Assembly: GCF_014196335.1 (NCBI RefSeq)
Contig: NZ_JACIDM010000001.1
Location: 434,001-498,000, forward strand
Source: Brevundimonas lenta
GTDB lineage: Bacteria > Pseudomonadota > Alphaproteobacteria > Caulobacterales > Caulobacteraceae
Reading direction: 5' to 3'
Length of the DNA stretch: 64,000 bases
Part shown: one piece after another, positions 15,369 through 25,800 of the stretch
How the letters are laid out: each line of letters opens with the position of its first letter
Position numbering within the stretch: the stretch's first letter is position 1
Notes under the pieces: generated by a model
The model's input: only the letters and a program-made list of their open reading frames with translations
What the model was told of the DNA's origin: nothing
The model's database searches: none
Made by a program: the position numbers and the translations under genes

Positions 15369-17486
15369 TCAGCTCGCCGGCTTCAGATAGTGATCCAGCC
15401 AGCCGAACACCTCGTTGTGCCATTGCAGGCTGTTCGCCGGCTTCAGCACCCAGTGGTTCTCGTTGGGGAAGACGATCAGCTTGCTCTCGATGCCGCGGCG
15501 CTGCAGGGCCGTGAAGGTCGACAGGCCCTGGGCGGTCGGGATGCGGAAGTCCAGGTCGCCCTGGACGACCAACATCGGGGTCTTCCAGTTCTGCACGTGG
15601 TGGACCGGGTTGAAGCGCTCGTAGCCTTCGGGGTTCTCATAGGGGGTGCCGCCGTACTCCCACTCGGTGAACCACAGCTCCTCGGTGCCGTAGCCCATGC
15701 CGCGGATGTCGAAAACGCCGTCGTGGTTGACCAGACATTTGAACTCGTCCGACCACTGGCCGGCGATCCAGTTGATCATGTACCCGCCGTACGACGCGCC
15801 GAGGGCGCAGGCGTTGTCGCCGTCGAGGAAGGCGTATTTCTCCTGGGCGGCGGCCCAGCCCTTCTGCAGGTCTTCCAGCGGGCGGTCGCCCCAGTGCTGG
15901 CTGATCGCGTCGGTGAAGCCCTGGCCGTAGCCGGTCGAGCCGTGGAAATCGATCATCACCACCGCATAGCCGGCGCCGGCGTAGGTCGACGGGTTCCAGC
16001 GGTAGGACCAGCTGTTTCCGAACGAACCCTGCGGCCCGCCGTGGATCAGGAAGGCGACCGGATATTTCTGGCCCTCGACGTAGTTGGCCGGCTTGATGAC
16101 GTAGCCGTGCACCGTCTCGCCGTTCCAGCCCGGGAAGTTGAACTGCTCGGCCTCGCCGAAGACCTTGTCGTCCAGCTGCGGGTTCACATTGGTGATCTGG
16201 CGCGGCATCTCGCGGCCGCGGAAGGTCTTCACGAACAGCTCGCTGGGACGGCGCAGGGTGTCCTGGGCGAAGACGAAGCCCGACGGCGTCTGCTGGAAGG
16301 CCGAGACGTGGCCCTCGCCGGTGATCGGCACGACCGAGCCGTTGCGGGCGTCGATCGAGAACAGGCGGGTCTGGCCGACGTCGCCGGCGGTGACATACAG
16401 GGTCCGGCCGTCCTTCGACCATTGCAGGCTGTCAGCCGAACGGTCCCAGTTCGCGGCCACCTGGCGCACGTCGCCGGAGGCCACGTCGCGCAGGAAGATC
16501 GAATATTTGTCGGCCTCGAAGCCCGGGCGGGCCATGGCGCGATAGGCCATGGTCTTGCCGTCCGGCGAGAACACCGGGCCGGTGTCCCAGGCGTCGTTGT
16601 TGTCGGTCAGGTTGGTGAACTGGCCGGGAGCCGAGACGGCGACCTGGTAGAGGTCGAAATTGGTGCTCCAGGGCTCGCTCGAGCCGGCTTCGCGGGCCGA
16701 GAAGATGATCGACTGGCCATCGGGGGTGAAGGTGAACTCGCTCTCGTCGCCGAACGGCTTGGAGGGGGTGTCGCCGTCGAAGCCCTTGGTCACGTGCACC
16801 GGCTGGCCCGAGCCGTCGGCGTTGACCACGAACAGGTGGTTCTGGGTGCCGTCCGCCCAGGTGTCCCAGTGGCGCACGAACATGCGGTCATAGACCTGGC
16901 CGGTCGCCGGATCGTCGGCCACGGCCTTGTTGCGATCGACCGTGCAGGCCAGATCGGCGCAGTTCGGGAAAACGGCCAGGGAGACCGCCACTTTCGAACC
17001 GTCGCCGCTCAGGCGGTAGGCGTTGACGTCCAGCGGCAGGTTCGTGACCTGCACCGGGTTGGTCCCGTCGGCGTCGGCGCGCCAGACCTGGCTGGTCCCC
17101 GACCGGCCCGAGAGGAAATACAGCTTGCCGTCCGAGCCCCAACGCGCGGTGTTGGCGCCGCCCTCGTTGATGGCCAGGCGCACCGGCTCGCCGGCGTTCT
17201 GCAGGTCCTGCATGAACAGGGCGCCCGCGCGGCGGTTGGCGGCCACGTCCGTGGTTGTCACCGAATAGACGACCCAGCGGCCGTCCGGCGACACCTGCGG
17301 ATCGCCCAGCCGGTTGGCCGAGATCATGTCGTTGTAGTTGAAGGCCGTGGAGCCTTGCGTGCTCGCGACCGCGCCGGAAGTCGGGGCGGCCGGGGCCTCG
17401 GCGAGGGCGGGCACGGCTGCGGCCAGCGCCAGGGCGGCGCAGGCGGACGCGAGCAGGGAGCGGTGACGCATGGACGGTTTCCTCAT
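15369..17486 (-). CDS. Secreted S9-family serine peptidase (dipeptidyl/acylaminoacyl peptidase), copy 1
   Basis: About 705 residues with a signal peptide ending VPALA. A beta-propeller of PD40-type repeats (about 60-430) contains several SPDG/W/S-x-D-G motifs. The C-terminal alpha/beta hydrolase holds the nucleophile in GASYGGYMIN, an Asp in QGDLDFRIP and the His in NENHWVLK. It should cleave peptides in the periplasm. A C-A-D-L-A-C motif near residue 190 is kept in the neighbouring paralogue. The frame is open to 17510; I prefer ATG 17486 (MRKPSMRHRS). It lies downstream of copy 2 on the same strand. Confidence 0.95.
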   Translation of the reverse strand: MRKPSMRHRSLLASACAALALAAAVPALAEAPAAPTSGAVASTQGSTAFNYNDMISANRLGDPQVSPDGRWVVYSVTTTDVAANRRAGALFMQDLQNAGEPVRLAINEGGANTARWGSDGKLYFLSGRSGTSQVWRADADGTNPVQVTNLPLDVNAYRLSGDGSKVAVSLAVFPNCADLACTVDRNKAVADDPATGQVYDRMFVRHWDTWADGTQNHLFVVNADGSGQPVHVTKGFDGDTPSKPFGDESEFTFTPDGQSIIFSAREAGSSEPWSTNFDLYQVAVSAPGQFTNLTDNNDAWDTGPVFSPDGKTMAYRAMARPGFEADKYSIFLRDVASGDVRQVAANWDRSADSLQWSKDGRTLYVTAGDVGQTRLFSIDARNGSVVPITGEGHVSAFQQTPSGFVFAQDTLRRPSELFVKTFRGREMPRQITNVNPQLDDKVFGEAEQFNFPGWNGETVHGYVIKPANYVEGQKYPVAFLIHGGPQGSFGNSWSYRWNPSTYAGAGYAVVMIDFHGSTGYGQGFTDAISQHWGDRPLEDLQKGWAAAQEKYAFLDGDNACALGASYGGYMINWIAGQWSDEFKCLVNHDGVFDIRGMGYGTEELWFTEWEYGGTPYENPEGYERFNPVHHVQNWKTPMLVVQGDLDFRIPTAQGLSTFTALQRRGIESKLIVFPNENHWVLKPANSLQWHNEVFGWLDHYLKPAS

Positions 17487-17546
17487 GTCTTGCGGACGCT
17501 GGCGTAGCACCGCGCGACGGACTGAGGAAGCGGCTCCGCTTGCGGC

Positions 17547-19634
17547 TCACTCAGCCGTGTAACGGTCCGTCCAGTCGAGAATCTCGCGCTGCCACTCAAC
17601 CCAGTTGCGCGGCTTCAGCACCCAGTGGTTCTCGTCCGGCACATGCACGAACCGGCTCTCGATGCCGCGCCGCTGCAACGCCGAGAAGGTGCCCAGCCCC
17701 TGTTCCACCGGCACCCGGAAGTCGCGCGAGCCGTGCAGCACCAGCATCGGCTTGGACCAGTCGCCCACGTAGGTATTGGGGCTGAACTCCCGGTACAGGT
17801 CCGCCCGGTCCCATGACGATCCGCCGAACTCGGCGATGAAGGTCGCGATATCCATCGCGTTCATCAGCTGGCCGACGTCGAACACGCCCGCGTGGTTGAC
17901 CAGGCAGTCGAACGGCCCGTTCCACTTGCCGGCGATCATATTGACCATATAGCCGCCGTAGGACGCCCCCAGCGCGCAGGCTCGGTCGCCGTCCATCCAG
18001 CTGTTGGCCGACAGCGCCGCGGCCCAGCCCTTCTGCAGATCCTCCAGCGGCCGGTCGCCCCAGTGGTCGTTGATCGAGTCCGTGAACGCCTGGCCGAAGC
18101 CCGGCGAGCCGTGGAAATTGATCATCACCACGCCATAGCCGGCGCCGGTGTAGACCTGCGGGTTCCAGCGATAGCTCCAGCCGTCCGTGAACGGCGACTT
18201 GGGCCCGCCGTGGATCAGATAGACCACCGGATAGGTTCGTCCCTCGACATAATCCGCCGGCTTGAAGGTCCAGCCCTGCACCCGCTCGCCGTTCCAGCCG
18301 GCGAAGGTGAACAGCTCGCCGTCGGTCAGGGTGGTGTTCGCCAGGGTCTCCGCATTGTGCCGGGTCAGGGTGCTGACGCCGCCGCTGACGACCTCGACCA
18401 CCTGCGACGGGCCTTCGAAGGTTTCGTGCGCCAGCACCACCCGGCCGCCCGCCTCGTCGAAGCCGGATACTGTGCCGCCGTCGTTGATCGCTCGCACCGC
18501 GCCCGAGCGCGCGTCGATCTCGAACAGCTTCTGCTGGCCGTTGTCCGAGGCAAGGACGTAGAGCGCCTTGCCGTCCGAGCGCCAGCGCAGATTGCCGGGA
18601 CCGCGGTCCCAGTCGGGCGTCAGGGCTCGCGCATTGCCGCCGTCCAGATCGCCGACCATGACCACGGCCTGGTCGCCGAACACGTTCTCGCGGCGATTGG
18701 CCAGCCAGGCCAGACGGCGGCCGTCCGGCGAGACCACGGCGTTGGTGTCCGGCGCGGTGTTGGCCTCGGTCAGATTGACCGCCGTTCCGCCCGCCAGCGG
18801 CACGCTGAAGACGTCGACGTTGTTGGTGAAGGCCTCCGTCCGGCCCTGCGTCTGGGTCTGGAAGATCACGCTGCGGCCATCGGGCGTCAGCGCGAACTCG
18901 CCGTCGTCGCCCTGCGGCCGCGAGGGGGTGTCGGCGTCCATCCCGGCCATCAGGTCGCGCGGCTCGCCGGCGGCCAGGCCCGAGGCGTTGAGCTGCAGCG
19001 CGAACAGATGGCTGCGCCGTCCGTCATTCCAGCTGTCCCACGGCCGCAACGGCAGGCGATCATACCCGCGCACTGACGACACCGCAGTCGCCTGCGCCTT
19101 CAACCGGTCGCGGGTGCAGTTCAGGTTGGCGCAGTCGACGAAGACCGGCAGGGCCAGCACCAGGGTCCGGCCGTCATTGCTCAGGCGGAAGGCGGTGACG
19201 TCGACGGGCAGGGTGGTCACCTGCACCGCCGCATTGCCGTCGCGGTCCATGCGCCAGACCTGGCTGGAGCCGCCGCGGGCCGACAGGAAATAGATGCTCT
19301 GGCCGTCCGGCGCCCAGCGCGCCGACGACACGCCGCCGTCCGAGGCCGCCAGCCGCCGCGTCGCGCCATCGGCCTCGACGATCCAGGCCGCGCCCGACGC
19401 CTTGTTGCCGGCCCAGTCGGTGGTGCGGACGTTGTAGAGAACGCGTCGGCCGTCGGGCGACAGGCGCGGATCCGACACCCGCTCCATCATCGCCAGCTGG
19501 TCCAGGCTCAGGCCGCCGTGCGCGGTCGGCTGCAGCACAGGCGCATCGGCCGGGGTCTGCGCCAGAGCCGGAGCGCCCGCCGACAGCATCGCCAGCGCCG
19601 CCGCGCCCGCCAGAAGTCCGGTCCTGATCGCCAT
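17547..19634 (-). CDS. Secreted S9-family serine peptidase, copy 2
   Basis: A 695-residue paralogue of the next gene on the strand, colinear throughout: signal peptide (APALAQ, about 26), beta-propeller, then the hydrolase domain with GASYGGYMVN, HGSRDFRVP and DENHWVLK. The paired cysteines C-A-N-L-N-C match the other copy, arguing for a structural disulfide. Only about 60 bp separate the two genes, so they are probably co-transcribed and arose by tandem duplication. Propeller surfaces differ more than the catalytic domain, suggesting different peptide preference. Confidence 0.95.
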   Translation of the reverse strand: MAIRTGLLAGAAALAMLSAGAPALAQTPADAPVLQPTAHGGLSLDQLAMMERVSDPRLSPDGRRVLYNVRTTDWAGNKASGAAWIVEADGATRRLAASDGGVSSARWAPDGQSIYFLSARGGSSQVWRMDRDGNAAVQVTTLPVDVTAFRLSNDGRTLVLALPVFVDCANLNCTRDRLKAQATAVSSVRGYDRLPLRPWDSWNDGRRSHLFALQLNASGLAAGEPRDLMAGMDADTPSRPQGDDGEFALTPDGRSVIFQTQTQGRTEAFTNNVDVFSVPLAGGTAVNLTEANTAPDTNAVVSPDGRRLAWLANRRENVFGDQAVVMVGDLDGGNARALTPDWDRGPGNLRWRSDGKALYVLASDNGQQKLFEIDARSGAVRAINDGGTVSGFDEAGGRVVLAHETFEGPSQVVEVVSGGVSTLTRHNAETLANTTLTDGELFTFAGWNGERVQGWTFKPADYVEGRTYPVVYLIHGGPKSPFTDGWSYRWNPQVYTGAGYGVVMINFHGSPGFGQAFTDSINDHWGDRPLEDLQKGWAAALSANSWMDGDRACALGASYGGYMVNMIAGKWNGPFDCLVNHAGVFDVGQLMNAMDIATFIAEFGGSSWDRADLYREFSPNTYVGDWSKPMLVLHGSRDFRVPVEQGLGTFSALQRRGIESRFVHVPDENHWVLKPRNWVEWQREILDWTDRYTAE

Positions 19635-19729
19635 TCCACACCCTCCCGTTGTCTATCCAGACTTAACACGCCACAGCCCCCCGCCAAGCCGCTTGCCGAG
19701 CGCCCCGCGAGCGGCGACAACCGGTGCGA

Positions 19730-20590
19730 ATGACCGCCGCCGCCCTCCCGTCCGCGACCCGCGAGCCGCACATCTGCGATGTGCTGATCGCCGAGCGCGC
19801 GCCCCGTCTCACCGGCTCCGCCTTTTGGCCGGTGGTCCGTCCGTTTCTCTACCGGCTGCTGAACTACCGTCAGGCCGTGCGCATGGCCGACGCGGTCAAG
19901 CCGCTCTCGGGCTCCGGAGCGCTGGAGTATATGAGCGACCTGCTGGACCTGAAGGTGTCGGTGATGAACCCCGACCGCATTCCGGAGACCGGCCGCTGCA
20001 TCATCGTGGCCAACCATCCGACCGGCATCGCCGACGGCATCGCCGTGTTCGACGCTGTCCGGGCCCGGCGCAAGGACGCCGTCTTCTTCGCCAACGCCGA
20101 TGCGCTCAGGGTCTCTCCGCGCCTGGGCGAGGCGGTGATCCCGGTCGAGTGGGTGGTCACCAAGCGCACCCGCGAAAAGACCCGCGCTACGCTGCAGGCG
20201 GCGAAGGAGGCGTTCGAGGCCGAGCGTTGTGTCGTCATGTTCCCCGCCGGTCGCCTGGCGCGGATCGGCAAGGACGGCTCGGTCACCGATCCCGAATGGG
20301 CTCCTACGGCGGCGTCTCTCGCCCGCAAACACAATGCGCCGGTGGTGCCGATCCATGTGTCGGGCCCCTATTCGCGCCTGTTCCACTGGTTCGACCGGGT
20401 GTCGCAGGAACTGCGCGACGTCACCCTGTTCCACGAGCTGCTCAACAAGCGCCGCAAGGCCTTCCACCTCAAGGTCGGCAAGCCCGTCCCGTCGTCGCGC
20501 CTCGATATCGACGCGGGCAAGGCGACCTATGCCCTGAAGGCCTTCACCGAACGGGTTCTGCCCAGCCAGCCGGACGCTGACTTTGCCTGA
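19730..20590 (+). CDS. Lysophospholipid acyltransferase family protein (PlsC/OlsB-like)
   Basis: About 286 residues. The acyltransferase motif is NHPTGIAD (about 95-102). It has H-x5-D spacing as in COG3176-type 'hemolysin' acyltransferases, not the usual H-x4-D of PlsC. A second motif, MFPAGRLAR (about 167-175), binds the acyl acceptor. It should transfer an acyl chain to a lysophospholipid or aminolipid at the inner membrane; it has no clear transmembrane helix. ATG 19730 is preferred; GTG 19724 is possible. It is divergent from the S9 genes and heads the tsaE-amgK-murU-addBA operon. Confidence 0.85.
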   Translation: MTAAALPSATREPHICDVLIAERAPRLTGSAFWPVVRPFLYRLLNYRQAVRMADAVKPLSGSGALEYMSDLLDLKVSVMNPDRIPETGRCIIVANHPTGIADGIAVFDAVRARRKDAVFFANADALRVSPRLGEAVIPVEWVVTKRTREKTRATLQAAKEAFEAERCVVMFPAGRLARIGKDGSVTDPEWAPTAASLARKHNAPVVPIHVSGPYSRLFHWFDRVSQELRDVTLFHELLNKRRKAFHLKVGKPVPSSRLDIDAGKATYALKAFTERVLPSQPDADFA

Positions 20591-21059
20591 CCACGACGGA
20601 CTGACGATCCCGCTGGCCGACGCCGAGGCCACCGCACGCCTCGGCGCGGCCATCGCCCCGCTGCTCCAGCCGGGCGAGTCCGTGCTGCTGTACGGCCCGC
20701 TGGGCATGGGCAAGTCGACCCTGGCGCGGGGCCTGATCCGCGCCCTGACCCGGCCGGACGAGGACGTGCCGTCGCCGACCTTCACCCTCGTGCAATTCTA
20801 CGAGAGCGACCCGCCCGTCGCCCATTTCGACCTCTATCGCCTCACCCGCGCCGCCGAGGCGTCCGAGATCGGCCTGGACGAGGCGCTGGACGAGGGCTGC
20901 GCCGTCATCGAATGGCCCGAGCGCCTGGGCGACGATCCCGGCCACTGGCTGGGGCCCGACCGGCTGGCGGTGACGATCGAAAGCGACGGCGACGGCCGCG
21001 TTGCGACCGTTTCTGGCGTAGGCGGCTGGGAGAAGAAGTTGAAGGACCTGCATGTCTGA
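20583..21059 (+). CDS. tsaE: tRNA t6A biosynthesis ATPase TsaE
   Basis: A 158-residue P-loop protein. The Walker A motif is GPLGMGKST (about 39-47), followed by the family motif DEDVPSPTFTLVQFYE and by HFDLYRL. TsaE binds TsaB-TsaD and powers threonylcarbamoyladenosine formation at tRNA position 37. No ATG exists before the Walker motif; TTG 20583, overlapping the end of the acyltransferase gene by 8 nt, is the most plausible start. Its stop overlaps amgK by 8 nt. Confidence 0.95.
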   Translation: MPDHDGLTIPLADAEATARLGAAIAPLLQPGESVLLYGPLGMGKSTLARGLIRALTRPDEDVPSPTFTLVQFYESDPPVAHFDLYRLTRAAEASEIGLDEALDEGCAVIEWPERLGDDPGHWLGPDRLAVTIESDGDGRVATVSGVGGWEKKLKDLHV

Positions 21060-22137
21060 TCGCGAAGCCCTCCGTATCGAGTTCCTGAAAGCCGCCGGCC
21101 TGGCTGACGCGGCGCGCGATCCGCTGCCCGGCGACGCCTCCACCCGCCGCTATGAACGCCTGACCACCACCGACGGCCGTCGCTTCATGCTGATGGACCA
21201 GGCCGCCTCCGCCGAAAGCCCGCCCGCCGATCCGGCCTGGACGCCCGAGCGGCGCAAGGCCGAAGGCTGGAACGCCACGGCCCGCCTGTCGGCCGGACGG
21301 ATCGAGGCCTTCGCCGCCGTAGCCGCCCATCTGAAGTCGCTGGGCCTGTCGGCGCCGGAGATCGTGGCCGTCGACGCCGTCGCCGGCCTGGCCGTGCTGG
21401 AGGATTTCGGCGACGACCTGTTCGCCCGGGTGATCGAGGACGGCGTGGCCGAGGAGCCTCTGTATCTCGCCGCCGTCGAGGCGCTGGCGACCCTTCATTC
21501 CGTTCCGGCCCCCGAGGTGCTGACCGGAGCCGCCGGCGACTGGCCGCTGCTGGCCTATGATGAGACCGCTCTGCAGGGCGGGGCCGACCTGTTCGTGGAA
21601 TGGATGCCGAAGTTCGACCCGGCCCTGTCGTTCGACGAGGCCGCGGTGGTGGCCTGGATCGCGGCCTGGGCCCCGGTGGTCGCGCGCGGCGCGGCCGGGG
21701 CCACGGTCATGGCCCACCGCGATTATCACGCCGAAAACCTGATCCGCCTCGGCGGCGAGGGCGCGACCATGGTCGGCATGATCGACTTCCAGGACGCGGT
21801 CCGCGCCCACCCCTCGTGGGACCTGCACTCTCTGCTGCAGGACGCCCGGCGCGATGTGCCGCCCGAACTCGAGGCGAAGGCGCTGGACCACTATTTCAGC
21901 CTGCGCCCGCACGTCGACCGGGCCGAGTTCATGCAGGACTACGCCGGCCTGGCGGCGCTGAATGAGGCGCGCATCCTCGGTATCTTCGCCCGCCTGATCG
22001 TCCGTGACGGCAAGCCGCGCTACCGCAACTTCATGCCGCGCATGTGGGCGCATCTGAACGCCAACCTGCAGAAGCCGGGGCTGGAGACGGTCCGCGCCTG
22101 GTTCGAAACCCACGTGCCGGAGGGCAGCCGCAAATGA
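21052..22137 (+). CDS. amgK: Anomeric MurNAc/GlcNAc kinase AmgK (aminoglycoside phosphotransferase fold)
   Basis: A 361-residue kinase. The catalytic loop is H222-R-D224-Y-H226-A-E-N, and the metal-binding Asp245 lies in GMIDFQDA. AmgK phosphorylates recycled N-acetylmuramic acid at C1. The product is used by MurU, which is the very next gene (stop and ATG overlap), so the pair forms the shortcut from recycled MurNAc to UDP-MurNAc that bypasses MurA and gives intrinsic fosfomycin tolerance. The assignment leans on this gene order as well as the fold. It overlaps tsaE upstream. Confidence 0.92.
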   Translation: MSDREALRIEFLKAAGLADAARDPLPGDASTRRYERLTTTDGRRFMLMDQAASAESPPADPAWTPERRKAEGWNATARLSAGRIEAFAAVAAHLKSLGLSAPEIVAVDAVAGLAVLEDFGDDLFARVIEDGVAEEPLYLAAVEALATLHSVPAPEVLTGAAGDWPLLAYDETALQGGADLFVEWMPKFDPALSFDEAAVVAWIAAWAPVVARGAAGATVMAHRDYHAENLIRLGGEGATMVGMIDFQDAVRAHPSWDLHSLLQDARRDVPPELEAKALDHYFSLRPHVDRAEFMQDYAGLAALNEARILGIFARLIVRDGKPRYRNFMPRMWAHLNANLQKPGLETVRAWFETHVPEGSRK

Positions 22138-22850
22138 CCGCGCCGAAGACAGCGATGGTGCTCGCCGCCGGCCTCGGCACCCGCATGCGGCCCCTCACCA
22201 ACGACCGTCCGAAGGCCCTGGTGGAGGTCGGTGGACGGGCCCTGATCGACCATGTGCTCGACCGGCTGGCCGATGCGGGTGTCGAAAAGGCCGTCGTCAA
22301 CGTCCACTGGTTCGCCGATCGGCTCCAGAATCACCTCGCCGAACGGGCTCCGCGTGGCCCCGAAATCGTCATCTCCGATGAGCGGGAAACCCTGCTGGAG
22401 ACGGGCGGAGGGCTAAAGAAGGCCAGGCCGCTGCTGGGTTCTGACCCGGTGTGGGTGGCGAACATCGACAGTGTCTGGATCGACCGGGGGGACGCCCTGA
22501 ATCAACTCGCGCAGCTGTGGAATCCGTCAATCATGGATGTCGCGCTTCTTCTCGCGAGACGCGAAGGATCCATCGGTTTCGAGGGCGCCGGCGACTTCTT
22601 TATGGACGACGATGGACGCCTGACATTCCGCGGCGACGCCCCCTCGGCGCCGGTCGCCTACATGGGCGTGCACATCGTGAAGCCCGACTACGTCGCCGAC
22701 GGCCCGGACGGACCCTTCTCGCTCGCCGACCTGTGGCGCAACTCGGCCAGGGCCGGCCGCCTGTATGGCGTCGTCCTCGACGGCGACTGGATGCACGTCG
22801 GCGATCCGCAGTCGCGCGACGAGTCCGAAGCCCGGCTGGCCGGAGCCTGA
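22134..22850 (+). CDS. murU: MurNAc-1-phosphate uridylyltransferase MurU
   Basis: A 238-residue nucleotidyltransferase. The signature LAAGLGTRMRPLTNDRPKAL (10-29) binds UTP and sugar phosphate. An Asp in VANIDSVWID and a second acidic residue in LDGDWMHVGDP bind Mg2+. It makes UDP-MurNAc from MurNAc-1-phosphate supplied by AmgK. It starts at ATG 22134, one nt before the amgK stop, and its own stop forms ATGA with addB. The frame is open further upstream, but that part is inside amgK. Confidence 0.94.
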   Translation: MTAPKTAMVLAAGLGTRMRPLTNDRPKALVEVGGRALIDHVLDRLADAGVEKAVVNVHWFADRLQNHLAERAPRGPEIVISDERETLLETGGGLKKARPLLGSDPVWVANIDSVWIDRGDALNQLAQLWNPSIMDVALLLARREGSIGFEGAGDFFMDDDGRLTFRGDAPSAPVAYMGVHIVKPDYVADGPDGPFSLADLWRNSARAGRLYGVVLDGDWMHVGDPQSRDESEARLAGA

Positions 22851-25800
22851 TGGCTGGTTCCTTCGATCCCTTCGCCGTCCCGGGACCGCGCTGGTACGCC
22901 ATCGAGGCGCACCGGCCGTTCCTTGAGGACCTGGCCGTCGGGGTCCTCGACTGGCTGGGCGACAACCCGCCCGAGGCGTTGTCGGACGCCGTCATCCTGT
23001 TGCCGAACCGTCGCGCCGCGCGGGCCTTCACCGACGCCCTGTCGAAACAGGCGGGCGGGCGCAGCCTGCTCCTGCCCCAGGTCCGCCCGCTGGGCGACCT
23101 GGAAGAGGATGAGCCGCCGTTCTCGCCCGGCGACATCGGGCTCGACCTGCTGCCCGCCATCAGCCCGATGGCGCGCCGCTTCGAGATGGCGCGGATGATC
23201 GCCGTCCACGACGCCGTCGCGGCGAACGCGCCCCTCCACGCACTGGAGATGGCGGATGCGCTGGGCGCCTTCCTCGACTCCTGCCAGATCGAGGAAGTCA
23301 CGGACCCGGGACAGGTCGCAAGCCTCGTCCACGCCGACATGGCGGGTCACTGGCAGCAGTCGGCGGACTTCCTCGCCATCGCCGTCGAGGCCTGGCCCGC
23401 GCGCCTCGCCGAACTGGGCCTGATGGACCCGGCCGCGCGCCGGACCGCCCTGCTGCGCCGTCTGGCCGAAAGCTGGGACGAGAACCCGCCGCACCAGCCG
23501 CTGATCGTCGCCGGCTCGACCGGCACCGTGCCGGCCGCCGCCGCCGTCATGGGCGCCGCGGCCCGCGCGCCGAACGGCTGCGTTGTCCTGCCCGGTCTCG
23601 ATATCGCCCCGGAAAGCCGCGCCTGGGACGAGATCGACGAACAGCATCCCCAGGGCGCGCTGAAGCGGCTGCTGGACCGGCACGGGATCGCGCGCGAGGC
23701 CGTGCGCGCCTGGCGGCCCGTAGGCACGCCGCGCGACGCCGCCCGCCGCCGCCTGATCGGCGAGGCCCTAACCCCGCCCAAGGCCACCGCCGACTGGCGC
23801 CGCATCATCGACGGCATGGAGGAAGAGCCGGGCGATCCGGTCGCTGAGGGCCTCGACGGCCTGACCCTCGTCACGGCCCGCGCCGAGGAGGAGGCCGCCG
23901 CCATCGCCGCCGTGCTGATGCGGGAGGCGCTGGAGACCCCGGACAAGACGACCGCCCTGGTCACGCCCGACCCCCTGTTCGCGCGTCGTGTGCAGGCCCG
24001 CCTGTCGCGCTGGGGCCTGGAGGCTGACTCCTCGGCCGGCGCGCCGCTGGCCGAGACCCCGGTCGGAACCCTGATCGCGCTGCTGCTGTCGCTGGCGTCC
24101 GAGCCCTTTAGCGCCGCGACCGTGCTGGCAGTGCTCAAGCATCCGCTGGTTCATCTGGGCCTCGACGCCCGCGAGCTGTCCGACCGCGCCCGCGAACTGG
24201 AGCGCTACGGTCTGCGCGGCCCGCGCCCGGGCGGTTGGGCGGCCGTGGAGGCCCATCTGGCCAAGGAGCGGCTCCCGCGCTTCGAGCGTCCGGTGGCGGA
24301 CTTCGTGCTTGGCCGGATCGACCGGGGCGAGACCCTGCTGGCGCCCCTGCAGGCCGCGCTGGATCCGTGGCTGACCCTGTTCGATGACGGCCCCGTCGCC
24401 ATCGACGCCGCCGCCCGTGCCCTGACCGCGACGCTGGAGCGGCTGGCGCGCGACGAGGCGGGCGCCACCGATGGCGTCTGGCGCGGTGCGGAAGGGGAGG
24501 CGGCATCCCGCCTGCTGTCCGGCCTGATCACCGACGGCGCGGCCTTCCAGCCGCTGTCGGGGCACGATTTCGCACGCATGACCTCCGGCCTGCTGACCGC
24601 CGAGGTGGTCCGCACCGGCGGCGCGACCCATCCCCGCCTGCGCATCCTCGGCGCCATCGAGGCGCGGCTGGCTCGGGCCGACCGCATGATTCTCGCCGGC
24701 ATCGAGGAGGGCGTCTGGCCGCGCGGCGCGCCGGTCGATCCCTTCCTGTCCCGTCCGATGCGCAAGGCCATGGGCCTGCCGCCGCCCGAGCGCCGCATCG
24801 GCCTGTCGGCCCACGACTTCGCCCAGTCCGCCTGCGCGCCCGAGGTCATCCTGCTGCACACCGAGCGGCGCGGCGGCCAGCCGTCGGTCAAGTCGCGCTG
24901 GCTGTGGCGGCTGGAGACCCTCGTCGGCGGCGCCGGCCTCAGCCTGCCGGGCCGCCCGGAAGTCCTCGCCATGGCCCGGGCCCTGGACGCCGCCGACGCA
25001 ACCCCGCCCGAAAGCCTGCAGCCTGCCCAGCGTCCGGCTCCGACGCCGCCGGTGCATCTGCGTCCACGCCGGCTGTCGGTCACCCGCGTCGAGGAGTGGG
25101 TGCGCGATCCCTACGCCACTTACGCCCGCTTCATCCTGCGGCTCGACGCCCAGGCCCGGCCGGATGAACAGGTCGACGCCCGTCTTCGCGGCACGGCCAT
25201 CCACGCCGCGCTGGAAGCCTTCGCCAAACAGTGGCCCGAGCTGAACCCGACGACCGCCTCGACCGTCTTCGCGGAGTTGTATCTGAAGGAACTGCGTGAC
25301 GGGGGCATGCCCGAGACGGCCCTGGCCCGCGAGGCGGTGCTGGCGCGCAACGCCGGCGACTGGGTGGTCGGTTTCGAGGCCGCCCACCGCGCCGGCGGGA
25401 CTCGCGTGCTGATCGAGCAGCGCGGCGTCATGGAGATCGACGCCCCGCGCGAGCCCTTCCGCCTCAGCGCCCGCGCCGACCGGCTGGAGGCCCGCGACGG
25501 CCGTCTCAGCGTCATCGATTTCAAGACCGGCGGCGCGCCGACGTGGAGACAGGTCCGCACCGGCTTCTCGCCCCAGCTATCGCTGACTGCCGCGATCGCA
25601 CAAGCGGGAGGCTTCCCCGGCCTGGACGCACCAGAGCCGGAGAGATTGCTTTATGTCACGGTAACGGGACGAAGGCCTCCTGCAAAGGAAGTGGACCTCA
25701 GCGGTGACAAGCAACAGACGGTCGCGATGACGGTCGAGGAGGCGCTGGACGGCCTGAAGCGGCTGATCGGCGACTATGAACGGCCCACCCAGGCCTATCT

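Noticed and set aside
22451..22849. Upstream extension of the addB frame
   Set aside because: It lies inside murU in another frame, is Arg-rich, and an ATGA start at 22850 fits the operon.
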